Assembly: GCF_024055795.1 (NCBI RefSeq) | Contig: NZ_JAMXMY010000011.1 | Location: 1 to 64,000, forward strand | DNA: 64,000 bases | Reading direction: 5' to 3' | From: Actinoallomurus purpureus | GTDB taxonomy: Bacteria > Actinomycetota > Actinomycetes > Streptosporangiales > Streptosporangiaceae | Shown here: positions 53,537 to 64,000 of the stretch, piece by piece | Numbering within the stretch: position 1 is the first letter of the stretch | How the letters are laid out: every line of letters starts with the position of its first letter | Program-made: the position numbers and the translations under genes | Notes under the pieces: model-generated | The model's database searches: none | Told to the model about the DNA's origin: nothing | What the model saw: only the letters and a program-made list of their open reading frames with translations

Positions 53537-53890
53537 TCAGGCCTCCTCGTCCAGAATCCGCGGGACCCTGAAACGCTGTTCCTCGGCGGCGGGCGCGCCG
53601 GAGAGCGCCTGGTCGGGCGCGAGAGAGGGCCGTACCTCGTCGGTGCGGAAAACGTTGGTCAGCGGCAGCGCGTGCGAGGTGGGCGGGATGTCCTCCGCCG
53701 CGACCTCCTGGATGCGCGCGACCGCGGAGATGATGTCATCGAGCTGGGTGGCGAGGTGGTCGAGCTCATCCTCGCGCAGCGCCAGCCGGGACAGCCGGGC
53801 GAGGTGGGCGACCTCCTCGCGGGTGATGGCTCCGCCGCCGCGGGCCTGGCCCGCGGCGGCGGTGCCATGGGCGGCGTGCTCGTTAAGCAT
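53537..53890 (-). CDS. gatC: Asp/Glu-tRNA amidotransferase subunit C
   Basis: This small subunit wraps around GatA and GatB and stabilises the complex. The 117 residues have [20 protein letters not shown], a helical [11 protein letters not shown] and the extended [19 protein letters not shown]. The N-terminus (about 20 residues, Ala/Gly-rich) is longer than usual; a downstream start is possible but no good codon with a ribosome site is visible. Confidence 0.95.
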   Translation of the reverse strand: MLNEHAAHGTAAAGQARGGGAITREEVAHLARLSRLALREDELDHLATQLDDIISAVARIQEVAAEDIPPTSHALPLTNVFRTDEVRPSLAPDQALSGAPAAEEQRFRVPRILDEEA

Positions 53891-54323
53891 GTCGAAACCG
53901 TTTCTGCGATCGATGGGTTCCCAGCCATCCTAGAGGGCGCGGGAAACCGGCCACGACCGGTTAACGGGCGGTTTACCCAGGCATGATCGCAGGATCGTTA
54001 CCCAGGTGATCACAGCGCCGCTCCATGGGCACGAGCGGGGCCGGGGGGCGGCATCGTCGGCGCCCGCGACCTGAGACGTCCTCGCTCGGCGTCTCACCGG
54101 AGGACGGCATCGTCGGCGTCCGCGGCCTGGGACATCGTCGCTCGGGCATCTCGTCGGGGGGCGGCATCGTCGGCGCCCGCGACCTGAGACATCATCGCTC
54201 GGCGTCTCACCGGAGGACGGCATCGTCGGCGTCCGCGGCCTGGGACATCGTCGCTCGGGCATCTCGTCGGGGGGCGGCATCGTCGGCGCCCGCAACCGTG
54301 GATGTTCCCGCTCGGAGGCGCCC
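53891..54323. other. intergenic upstream of gatCAB, filled by tandem repeats
   Basis: The gatC promoter should lie at 53891-54040. The rest is the 113-bp tandem repeat. Frames through it give low-complexity Arg/Pro peptides and are not believable genes. Confidence 0.5.
54049..54300. repeat. 113-bp tandem repeat, about 2.2 copies
   Basis: Copies begin at 54049, 54162 and 54275 (partial). Each 113-bp unit is two diverged half-units of 56 and 57 bp beginning GGCATCGTCGGCG. It lies between the GGDEF/EAL gene end and the gatC promoter. Confidence 0.9.
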
Positions 54324-56420
54324 TCAGAGGGCGGCTCCCTCCGGCGCCTGGAGCTGGGAGAAGTGCTCGCGCAGCCAGGCGGTCGCCTCGGCCGCGGTCA
54401 TCGGCGGCTGGAAGTGGTAGCCCTGGGCGGCGTCGCAGCCGAGGTTGCGCAGGAGGTGCTCCGTCTCGGCGTTCTCGACGCCCTCGGCGACCGAGCGCAG
54501 GCCCAGTGTGCGCGCCAGATCGATGATCGACCGGACGATGACGGCGTCGTCGCCCGCCTCCCGGAGCCGGCTGATGAAGGAAGCGTCGATCTTGATCTCC
54601 TCGACCGGCAGGCTCTTCAGCCGGACGAGCGAGGAGTAGCCGGTGCCGAAGTCGTCGAGGCTGAGCGGGATGCCCAGAGCGGCCAGCGCCTCGACGGTGT
54701 CGGACGCGTAGGCGGGCTCGTTCATCAGGATCCGCTCGGTGATCTCCAGCTGGAGGGCCCGCGGCGGCATCTCGTGCCGGAGCAGCCCCGACGCGATCAT
54801 CTCGGTGAGCGCCGAGTCGAGCAGGTCACGGCCGGCGGCGTTGATGGCGACCTGGACGCGGAACCCGGCCTTCCACCATCGCGCCACCTGGGCGAGCGCG
54901 GCGTCGACCACGAAATCGGTGATGCCACGCATGAGGTAGGTCTGCTCGGCGATCGGCAGGAACTGCTCCGGGGTGAGCAGCCCCTTCTGCGGATGCCGCC
55001 AGCGCAGCAGCGCCTCCATGCCCACCGGCTGGCCGTTGCCGAGGAACAGCTTGGGCTGGAAGAACAGCTCCAGCTCGCGGCGGTCGATGGCGCGCCGCAG
55101 CTGCCCTTGGCGGCCGAGGCGCTCCGGCGAGTTGCGATCGCGGTCCGGTGAATAAATCTCTACCCCGGTGCGATTTTCCTTAGCCACGTACATCGCGACG
55201 TCGGCGCGCTGCAGCAGCAGTTCGAAGTCGGGCGCGTGGTCGGGATGGAGGGCGATGCCGACGCTGGCCTCAAGATCGAACGACATCCCGTCGAGGCGCG
55301 CCGGCTCGTTCAGCGCCGCGCGGAGCCGGGCCGCCACCTCGCGGGCGCCGCGCGTGTCGCGCACGGTCGGCAGCAGGATCGCGAACTCGTCCCCGCCGAG
55401 CCGTGCGACCAGGTCGCCGGGCCGCACGCTGTGGGTGAGACGGTGCGCGACGAGCTGCAGGAGGCGGTCGCCCGTGGGGTGCCCGAGCGTGTCGTTGACC
55501 TCCTTGAAGCGGTCCAGGTCGAGCAGGAACAGGCCGACGCGCCGGGGCGGCTCGCCGTCCCCGTCGCGCGCGGTGAGGGCCCGTTCGGCGTGGTGTCGCG
55601 CCTGTGCAAGCGCTTCCTCGGTCCGCATGATCAGGAGCTTGCGGTTCGGCAGGCCGGTGAGGCCGTCGTGCAGGGCCTGGTGCTCGCGGCTGACCGAGAC
55701 CGAGGCGTTGATGTACACCGCGATGAACGGCAGGACGAACAGCGGGACGAACGCCGCCGACCAGCTCATCGCCACCACCACGAGCGGCGCCAGCCCGAGC
55801 AGGGCGCTGTGCACGAGGAGCTGCAGGCCGAGGTTCCAGCGCATGGCCTTCAGGACGGACGTGCGCTCGTGCAATCCGATCGCGGCGTTGACCAGCGCGA
55901 GGTTGACGACGAAGTACGCGACGCCGGCCAGCAGCATGATCGGCAGGTCCCGGCCGTGGGGGGTCCAGGGGTGCGAGGGCGACGCCGTGATGCCGAACAT
56001 CAGCAGCACCAGGCCCGACGCGGTGAAGCTCAGGGTGTACTGGCCGACGTTGAAGGCGGTGCGGTGCAGCGCGCGCCGGCGCAGCATCCCGGTCGCCACC
56101 GTGGCGATGGCCTGCAGCAGCAGCGCCGTGGGCAGGCCCGCGTAGATCATGGTGGCGAAGGTGAAGGCGGTGGAGACCGTCGCGCCGGTGGTCTCGGTCG
56201 AGCCCGGCGTGATGATCGGCTTGAGCTCACCGCACACGATCAGACAGGCCAGGATCCAGAAGAGTGGGGCGCCGACCAGCGCCCGAAGGTCGCCGACGCT
56301 CAGGAAGGCGAGCGAGGTGGCAAGGGCCGCGACGCCGACCACCGTGACACAGACGACGTAGCTCCACAGAGGAGAGCCATGCCGGGGGATCGTGTCCCGC
56401 GTGTTGTTCGGGTCCTTCAT
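54324..56420 (-). CDS. membrane GGDEF-EAL protein
   Basis: This bifunctional cyclic-di-GMP protein of about 698 residues has an N-terminal region with eight or so helices (residues about 18-230). A GGDEF domain follows (about 245-415), with intact LGGDEFAILL and a preceding RPGD inhibitory site 5 residues upstream. The EAL domain spans about 440-690 (GMEALLRWRHP, LEITERILM, DDFGTGYSSLVRLKSL, EGVENAETEHLL). Both activities look intact. ATG at 56420 has AGGA upstream; GTG at 56423 is the alternative. The gene sits between ligA and gatCAB, as in Streptomyces. Confidence 0.95.
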   Translation of the reverse strand: MKDPNNTRDTIPRHGSPLWSYVVCVTVVGVAALATSLAFLSVGDLRALVGAPLFWILACLIVCGELKPIITPGSTETTGATVSTAFTFATMIYAGLPTALLLQAIATVATGMLRRRALHRTAFNVGQYTLSFTASGLVLLMFGITASPSHPWTPHGRDLPIMLLAGVAYFVVNLALVNAAIGLHERTSVLKAMRWNLGLQLLVHSALLGLAPLVVVAMSWSAAFVPLFVLPFIAVYINASVSVSREHQALHDGLTGLPNRKLLIMRTEEALAQARHHAERALTARDGDGEPPRRVGLFLLDLDRFKEVNDTLGHPTGDRLLQLVAHRLTHSVRPGDLVARLGGDEFAILLPTVRDTRGAREVAARLRAALNEPARLDGMSFDLEASVGIALHPDHAPDFELLLQRADVAMYVAKENRTGVEIYSPDRDRNSPERLGRQGQLRRAIDRRELELFFQPKLFLGNGQPVGMEALLRWRHPQKGLLTPEQFLPIAEQTYLMRGITDFVVDAALAQVARWWKAGFRVQVAINAAGRDLLDSALTEMIASGLLRHEMPPRALQLEITERILMNEPAYASDTVEALAALGIPLSLDDFGTGYSSLVRLKSLPVEEIKIDASFISRLREAGDDAVIVRSIIDLARTLGLRSVAEGVENAETEHLLRNLGCDAAQGYHFQPPMTAAEATAWLREHFSQLQAPEGAAL

Positions 56421-56646
56421 CACGTCCTCGGGGGGTTACACCCAAACCTTGCGCTTTGGGGGGAGGCGATGGTGTTTGGACGGACACATGTAGTACTGAG
56501 GGGAGACTACGACGTCCAAGCAACTTCGCGGAACCGATTGCGCACGTTGCGTTACGCCTGCACCCGAACGTCGAGAACCCCCTCGGTAATCAATCGATAC
56601 CGTACAGTATCGCCTTGCAGGTCAGCATGACCACCTTCTTCGGTAA

Positions 56647-59575
<2,929 letters not shown>

Positions 59576-59777
59576 GACCGTTTCCTCACGTCCTCGTCTT
59601 GCGGACGAGTCACCACAGAATCGACTTCTTGGACACGGCCGTTACGAATCATGCGATCCGGCAGGCCGCGGCAGCCCTTCCAGGACGTCATCGCGCGCCA
59701 CCGACACCGGTGCCGTTCGGCTCGCCACCGTCCGTCCCGACGGCAGCCGTGACGCTGGTGGGATCTTGCTGCGGGGG

Positions 59778-60461
59778 TCAGTAGTCGAGGCTCGCGAACC
59801 AGTCGCCGCGGCCCTGCGGGGTCAGGTCGAGGAGGTGCCAGACGGGGGCCAGGAGGTCGATGCCGCGCTGGTCGATGTCGTCGGCCATGCGTGGGTGGGT
59901 GGAGTAGAAGTGGCGGACCGTGCCGTCGCCGTCGCGGGTGAAGACGGAGACGGTGGAGTCCTGTTCGCCGTCCTCGTCCTCGCTGCCCAGGTCGTACTTG
60001 AAAGTGCTGTCGCCGCAGCTCAGGAGCCGTAGCCGGTGCCAGCCGCGGTTACGGCCGTGCTGCCGCAGTGCGGGGAGGTCGGCGGCCGCGGCGATGGCGA
60101 AGTCGGCGTTGCGGGCAATGTGGCGGGCGATGCCGTTGAAGCCGTCGATCCACAGGGTGCACATCGGGCAGGGGCCGGTCTGCCGCTTGCCGTACATGAG
60201 GTGGTAGACGATCAGCGGGCGGTCCGGAGCGGTGAACAGCCCGCTCAGGGTGACCTCGCGGACCGGTGTGTCGCCGGCGTCGAGGTCGGCGGGGCCCTCG
60301 ACGAAGACGTAGTCGTCGACGGGCGGCCCCTTCGGGAGCGCCCGTCGCCGGGCCGCGACCTTCTCCCGGTGGCGCATGAGGTCGATCTCGGCCAGGCGCA
60401 GCTCTTCGCGGGCGGCGAGGTAGTCCGCCGATTCCCCGGCCAGTCTGGTGTGCCGCACCAT
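59778..60461 (-). CDS. DUF899 family thioredoxin-fold protein
   Basis: The 227-residue protein is of the DUF899 family, a thioredoxin-like fold related to peroxiredoxins. Signatures are an N-terminal helix (YLAAREELRLAEIDLMRHRE), VDDYVFVEGP, LIVYHLMYGKRQTGPCPMCT with the CxxC, IDGFNGIARHIARNADFAIA and VSVFTRDGDGTVRHFYST. It may act in redox reactions; no substrate is known. AGGAGG lies 6 bases before the ATG. Confidence 0.9.
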   Translation of the reverse strand: MVRHTRLAGESADYLAAREELRLAEIDLMRHREKVAARRRALPKGPPVDDYVFVEGPADLDAGDTPVREVTLSGLFTAPDRPLIVYHLMYGKRQTGPCPMCTLWIDGFNGIARHIARNADFAIAAAADLPALRQHGRNRGWHRLRLLSCGDSTFKYDLGSEDEDGEQDSTVSVFTRDGDGTVRHFYSTHPRMADDIDQRGIDLLAPVWHLLDLTPQGRGDWFASLDY

Positions 60462-60841
60462 GGCGTCCTCCTGGGGTGGCCATCCCCCCGGACCCCCGCC
60501 CCGAACCCCGAGCGCGTGGCTGGGGTGCGTCGCCGGAGGTCTTTGCCGTCGCTCTTGCCGGGACAATTCCGACCAAACACCCGACCCACCGTCCATACCG
60601 ACGGCAAGGTGTCCACCGCGACGACAGAGTCAGCCCGACGGCGGGGGAAGAACGGCACCAGAGCAGCACGCGCAGCTCGCCCGCGTTGATCTTGGGGTTA
60701 TCGCCCTTCCCGAGGCGCGCGAATGGGCGACAATCCCAAAGTCAACGGCGCCCGGGAGCTGGGACTCAGTCCTCGGCGGTCTCCTTCAAGATCTGGGCCG
60801 CTTTGCGGCGACGGCAGGGTGACGGCTGCGAACGGTCCGCC
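60462..60841. other. intergenic holding the right inverted repeat
   Basis: No gene is seen. The right 203-bp repeat occupies 60635-60837, and between 60462 and 60634 is the DUF899 promoter region. Confidence 0.6.
60635..60837 (-). repeat. 203-bp inverted repeat, right copy
   Basis: This is the reverse complement of 50261-50463 (three mismatches seen). On the minus strand it begins 4 bases after the stop of the membrane-protein gene. It carries the codons A-A-Q-I-L-K-E-T-A-E-D-stop (60766-60798), a near copy of the real MetE-core 3' end at 61743-61786, then the imperfect hairpin. Confidence 0.95.
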
Positions 60842-61669
60842 TCAGAAGACCAGCGAGAGGAGAAAGCCGACCAAGGCACACAGTCCTGCCAGGACGAGGG
60901 AGGCCCCGAACAGCGGGACGAGGATGGACAGCAACACTCCCCAGGGAGGGGGATTCTTCCGCAGCCGCTTCCAGCCTCCGGCCGAGACCTGCTTCGGCGA
61001 CGCACAGAGCACCACGAGCAGGAACGCGGCAAGGCTCACGATCCCGAAGGCGGTCGCGAGATTCATGCCCGCGTTCACCGGACCGGGTTGGACGTACCCG
61101 CCATCGGGTCTGCGGCGCAGCGTGGCAGGCTTACCGACGCCGATCCGAGCGTTGCGGATCTGAGCGGCCCGGTCGATGAAGCCCCCCTTGGTCGACTCGA
61201 ACGTCCCGCTGCAGATGCGGGTGCTGCTCTTGCCGGACCCGGTGGTGTGGCACCGCGCGGCCGTGAACGTCCCCGGTGTCCCGGCCAGCCCGGACGTGTA
61301 GCGGGCGTCGTTGAGAGGGAAGGTCAGCAGCCAGCCCGCGAGACCGAGGACTCCCATCGCGACGAGTACGCCGACCGCGGTGAGCAACACGCTCGATGGA
61401 GACCCTGCCGACCTGCGCCTGCTCCGCTTTCCCCTGCCGGCGGGGCTGCGCTTCTTCGGCCCGCCGGCCGGCCTACTGCGCTTCCGCCCACCAGCGGAAC
61501 CACTCCTCTTCCGCCCACCGGCAGCAGCACTGCTCTTCCGCCCACCGGCGGAAGCACTCCTCTTCCTCCCGCCGGCGGGCGTACTGCGCTTTCGCCCACC
61601 GGTGGAACCGCTCGTCTTCCGCCTGCCGGCAGACCCGCCCTCGGCATGCCGTACCGCTCGCCGCGCCAT
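60842..61669 (-). CDS. membrane protein with AGGRKRS repeats, paralogue of 58946-59575
   Basis: This protein of 275 residues starts with about 85 residues of basic low-complexity sequence: some seven copies of a 9-11-residue unit such as SAGGRKRS. A transmembrane helix follows (VGVLVAMGVLGLAGWLL), then an exterior domain with two cysteines (GLAGTPGTFTAARCH, RICSGTF, RRRPDGGYVQPGPVNAG) and three more hydrophobic segments. The domain matches the gene at 58946-59575. The basic tail should be cytoplasmic and could bind nucleic acid. GGAGGGG precedes the ATG. The gene is flanked by two copies of the metE 3' end. Confidence 0.8.
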   Translation of the reverse strand: MARRAVRHAEGGSAGRRKTSGSTGGRKRSTPAGGRKRSASAGGRKSSAAAGGRKRSGSAGGRKRSRPAGGPKKRSPAGRGKRSRRRSAGSPSSVLLTAVGVLVAMGVLGLAGWLLTFPLNDARYTSGLAGTPGTFTAARCHTTGSGKSSTRICSGTFESTKGGFIDRAAQIRNARIGVGKPATLRRRPDGGYVQPGPVNAGMNLATAFGIVSLAAFLLVVLCASPKQVSAGGWKRLRKNPPPWGVLLSILVPLFGASLVLAGLCALVGFLLSLVF

Positions 61670-61742
61670 TGCAGCTGCCCCTCCCTGATGTGCTGCGATC
61701 CGGCCGAACCGTCGCCGGCTGAGATGAGCCAGACGGTACTGA

Positions 61743-62747
61743 TCAGTCCTCGGCGGTCTCGGCCAGGACCTGGGCCGCTTCGCGGCAGTGCCTCAACGCG
61801 GCGCGTACGTAGGCGGGACTCGCTCCGGCCAGGCCGCAGGCGGGCGTGACGACGACGCCCTCGGCGAGGACCTTCGGGGAGAAACCGAGACGCCGCCACA
61901 GCTCCTGCGCGCGGGTCAGCGACTCCTTCGGCGCCGGCAGGCGGGTGTCGGTGCCGGGGACGACACCGAGAAGGAAGCCGGTGCCCGCCTCGACGGCCTC
62001 GCCGATCGCGTCTTCGTCCTGGCCGCGCAGCAGCGCGGCATCGACCGAGATCGCCTTCGCTCCGGCCGAACGCAGCAGGCCGTACGGCGTGCGCGGAGCG
62101 CAGGAGTGCACGATCGGGAAGGCGTCCGCCGCCTCGATCACCCGCCGCAGGCCGTCCTCGGCGATGGGAGCCTCGACGGCACGGAGCCGGGAGAAACCGC
62201 TCGCGGTCGGAACGGTTCCCGCCAGAACGCCGGGCAGGCCGGGCTCGTCGAGCTGGAGAAGGATCGTCGCCCGGGGCAGCCGGCGGCGTACGTCGGCGAC
62301 GTGCGCGGCGAGACCCTCGGCCAGCGAGGCGATCAGTTCCCGTACGGCGCCGGGGTCGCGGAGCGCGCGGTCACCGTGCCTGAGCTCGATCGAGGCGGCC
62401 AGAGTCCAGGGCCCGGCGATCTGGATCTTGAACGGTCCCTCGTACTCCCCCGCCCGCTCCTCCAGCGTGTCGAGGTCCCGGGCGAGCATGCTCCGGGCGC
62501 GGGACGTGTCCCGGCCCGGCCGGTCGGCGAACCTCCACCCGGACGGCTGCAGCCCGACGGCGAGTTCGACGAGCAACCCGGCGGCCCGCCCGATCATGTC
62601 CGCACCGGGCCCACGCTCCGGCAGCTCCGGGAGGTACGGCAGGTCGGGAAGCCCACCGAGGACGACCCGCAGCGCCTCGGCGGGATCATCGCCGGGATGA
62701 GAGCCGACGCCGGTGGCGGTCCCAATGGTCCACGGAAGATCAGGCAC
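61743..62747 (-). CDS. MetE-core (B12-independent methionine synthase C-terminal type) protein
   Basis: The 334-residue protein corresponds to the catalytic C-terminal half of MetE and lacks the N-terminal half. Landmarks are TGVGSHPGDDPAEALRVVL, FKIQIAGPWTLAAS, ILLQLDEPGLPGV, the zinc ligands HSC (FPIVHSCAPRTPYG) and Cys in VVVTPACGLAGASP. Short MetE-like proteins in archaea use methylcobalamin or corrinoid donors instead of methyltetrahydrofolate; this may apply here. In Streptomyces an orthologue also neighbours ligA. Its 3' end is copied twice elsewhere in the window. Confidence 0.9.
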   Translation of the reverse strand: MPDLPWTIGTATGVGSHPGDDPAEALRVVLGGLPDLPYLPELPERGPGADMIGRAAGLLVELAVGLQPSGWRFADRPGRDTSRARSMLARDLDTLEERAGEYEGPFKIQIAGPWTLAASIELRHGDRALRDPGAVRELIASLAEGLAAHVADVRRRLPRATILLQLDEPGLPGVLAGTVPTASGFSRLRAVEAPIAEDGLRRVIEAADAFPIVHSCAPRTPYGLLRSAGAKAISVDAALLRGQDEDAIGEAVEAGTGFLLGVVPGTDTRLPAPKESLTRAQELWRRLGFSPKVLAEGVVVTPACGLAGASPAYVRAALRHCREAAQVLAETAED

Positions 62748-62850
62748 GGCAGAAGCCTATGGCCTGGCCGCCGGGTCTTCGCCGACGGCCTCCAGCAGCC
62801 GCACGGTCGGAGGGAGGTTCCTACGGCGGCGACGGCGGTCCGCGCGAGTG

Positions 62851-63813
62851 TCAGGCGGGCAGTGGCTGGAGAAGCCGGGCGGGCGTGACCTCTTCCGTGT
62901 GAATGATGACGTCGAACCAGGACCGTAGCGATCCGCCCGACAGGTGGTAGGCCGCGTCATCGGCGGCGTCGTAGGAGGGGCCGATCAGCCGTGTCCTGGC
63001 GGAGGCGTTGAGCCCGCGACGTACGGGCTCGGGCTGCGGCGCCCGCAGGTCCAGGACGTATCCCGCTCGGCCGGCGGCGCCCGCGCTGAGCGTGGAGTCG
63101 GCGAACTGCGTGCTCGGCGCGGGGAGGGGCACGCCGATCGAGCCGTGCCCCAGGGTCAGTCCGATCGACCGGTAGCCCTCCCCCATGCGTTCCCGCAGGT
63201 AACCGCCCATGTTGCGATGCGTCTCAGGGGGTGCGGCCTGGGACACCGTACGGGGGTCACCGACGGCGGTGTGCGCCATGCCACCCCAGTACACGACCTT
63301 GTCGCCGGTGCGCTCCTGCCACCAGGTCACGCCGTCGGCGAGCGCCCGTTCCACCCCGGCGAGGCCGTCGAGCGGCGTCGCGTGCCTCACCGTCCGGTCC
63401 GGAGCCTCGGCGAACCGCACCGGATCGTCCGGGTGCCGTTCGTTGTACGACTTCATCCAGCGGACGACCTCGAGGATCTCTTCCGTCCGCAGGAACGCCC
63501 GTGCTCCGGCCAGCAGTTCGCGCGGATCACCTTCGCCGGTGGCGATGTAGGCGTCGAGCCCGAGCCGTACCGCGTCGTCGCCTTCCAGGGCCAGCGACCG
63601 GAAGCCCTCCTCCTCGACCAACAGCCGCAGGGTGCGATGCGCGACGACCGCCAACTCCCGCGTCATCCGCGCGGCGGCACCGAGCGCCACGACCTTCGCA
63701 TCCCGCACCAGTGGCGCGAGCGGCCGCAGGTCGTCCAACGGCTCGCCGGGCTCCCGAGCGACCAGCTCATGCGAACTCTCCGTGATCCACTCGGCCATCA
63801 TCGACTCCGACAT
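62851..63813 (-). CDS. erythromycin esterase-like protein with degenerate active site
   Basis: The protein of 320 residues has the Ere family fold: RPLAPLVRDAKVVALG, THRTLRLLVEEEGF-like segment (AHRTLRLLVEEEGFRSLALE), TEEILEVVRWMKSYNERHPD and RMGEGYRSIGLTLGHGSIG. Intact members read GE-x-x-H where this one has GAAARM, so the Glu and His needed for hydrolysis of the macrolide lactone are missing. It is therefore probably not an active esterase, or it uses another chemistry. It is divergent from a gene at the right edge with a long palindrome between them. Confidence 0.85.
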   Translation of the reverse strand: MSESMMAEWITESSHELVAREPGEPLDDLRPLAPLVRDAKVVALGAAARMTRELAVVAHRTLRLLVEEEGFRSLALEGDDAVRLGLDAYIATGEGDPRELLAGARAFLRTEEILEVVRWMKSYNERHPDDPVRFAEAPDRTVRHATPLDGLAGVERALADGVTWWQERTGDKVVYWGGMAHTAVGDPRTVSQAAPPETHRNMGGYLRERMGEGYRSIGLTLGHGSIGVPLPAPSTQFADSTLSAGAAGRAGYVLDLRAPQPEPVRRGLNASARTRLIGPSYDAADDAAYHLSGGSLRSWFDVIIHTEEVTPARLLQPLPA

Positions 63814-63932
63814 CCCACACCTCTTCGTCCCTCACTGCACGTCGCTCCGGTGCGACCCGCTCAGCGAAGAGGCTCTTACCTGAAGTCCAGTTGAGGTCAA
63901 GGGCGGGGCACCAGAAAGATACGGAGCACTCT

Positions 63933-63969
63933 CATAGGTCATGCAATCGCTATCGATTGCTAACCTATG
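63933..63969. promoter_or_regulatory. nested palindrome, probable operator
   Basis: GCAATCG-CTAT-CGATTGC (63943-63960) is enclosed by CATAGGT (63933-63939) and ACCTATG (63963-63969). It lies 4 bases before the ATG of the gene at the right edge and upstream of the divergent Ere-like gene, a place typical of autoregulation by a dimeric repressor. Confidence 0.65.
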
Positions 63970-63972
63970 CGC

Positions 63973-64000
63973 ATGGAGCCGTCATCCCCGGCGCAGAGGG
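63973..64000 (+). CDS. start of an unidentified gene (cut by window edge)
   Basis: An ATG opens a frame reading MEPSSPAQR before the window ends. The preceding palindrome suggests it encodes a transcriptional regulator, but too little is present to assign a family. Confidence 0.4.

Noticed and set aside
54049-54300. Repeats considered as a CRISPR array
   Set aside because: Units are 113 bp with homologous halves and no unique spacers, and no cas genes are present.
61429-61640. Repeated CCACCGG-type units considered as a DNA-level repeat array
   Set aside because: They are in frame and encode the AGGRKRS protein repeats of the membrane protein, so they belong to that gene.

Overview
The window is GC-rich chromosomal DNA of a filamentous actinomycete. 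The evidence is strong third-position G/C bias, GTG starts, a spore-associated-protein homologue, a non-discriminating type gltX with gatCAB, and a conserved amino-acid/tRNA block in an order familiar from Streptomyces and relatives. My guess is a Streptosporangiales/Thermomonosporaceae-type organism. No rRNA, CRISPR array, intact insertion sequence or prophage is visible.

Layout. 0-6.1 kb: tRNA-Glu(CUC), a coupled DUF4132 pair, a small secreted Cys-rich protein, a peptidoglycan-binding protein, a lipoprotein, small unknown genes and a truncated Nudix gene. 6.1-13.2 kb: a repeat-rich membrane protein, then an ABC ATPase, ABC permease and secreted beta-propeller/phosphoesterase in one run. 13.2-16.6 kb: a less GC-rich accessory patch with a nuclease-Zn-DUF2075 helicase, an unknown protein and tRNA-Gln(CUG). 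16.7-22.1 kb: MFS transporter, VOC protein, gltX, fumarylacetoacetate-hydrolase-family enzyme, membrane-anchored CBM2 protein and small genes. 22.5-39.7 kb: a branched-chain amino acid and serine block (cimA, ilvE, leuB, serA, ilvC, ilvN, ilvB), interrupted by a Uma2 gene, a ROK regulator with a divergent permease/ROK kinase, an SseB-family gene, and a two-gene unit of a thymidylate-synthase-like protein plus a four-helix membrane protein. 39.9-42.8 kb: a LysR regulator divergent from two oxidoreductases. 42.8-50.2 kb: a transposase scar, a SapA-like protein, a cell-wall amidase, a membrane GGDEF/EAL protein and a 2-hydroxyacid dehydrogenase. 50.2-60.9 kb: gatCAB, a second GGDEF/EAL protein and ligA, flanked by 203-bp near-identical inverted repeats. 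60.8-64 kb: a second copy of a membrane protein family, a MetE-core protein, a degenerate erythromycin-esterase-like protein and the start of a divergent gene.

How the genes work together. CimA, LeuB, IlvBN, IlvC and IlvE cover most of isoleucine, valine and leucine synthesis. Both cimA and the ilvBNC operon are preceded by a 14-codon leader peptide rich in Leu/Ile/Val codons, a GC-rich stem over the leader stop and an intrinsic terminator, so both look controlled by ribosome-mediated attenuation. GltX, tRNA-Gln and GatCAB fit the indirect Gln-tRNA pathway. Two GGDEF/EAL proteins point to cyclic-di-GMP signalling.

Most worth follow-up: the cimA attenuator, the 203-bp inverted repeats carrying a copy of the metE 3' end, the thymidylate-synthase-like/membrane pair, and the nuclease-helicase. 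None is proven to be a new system from sequence alone.
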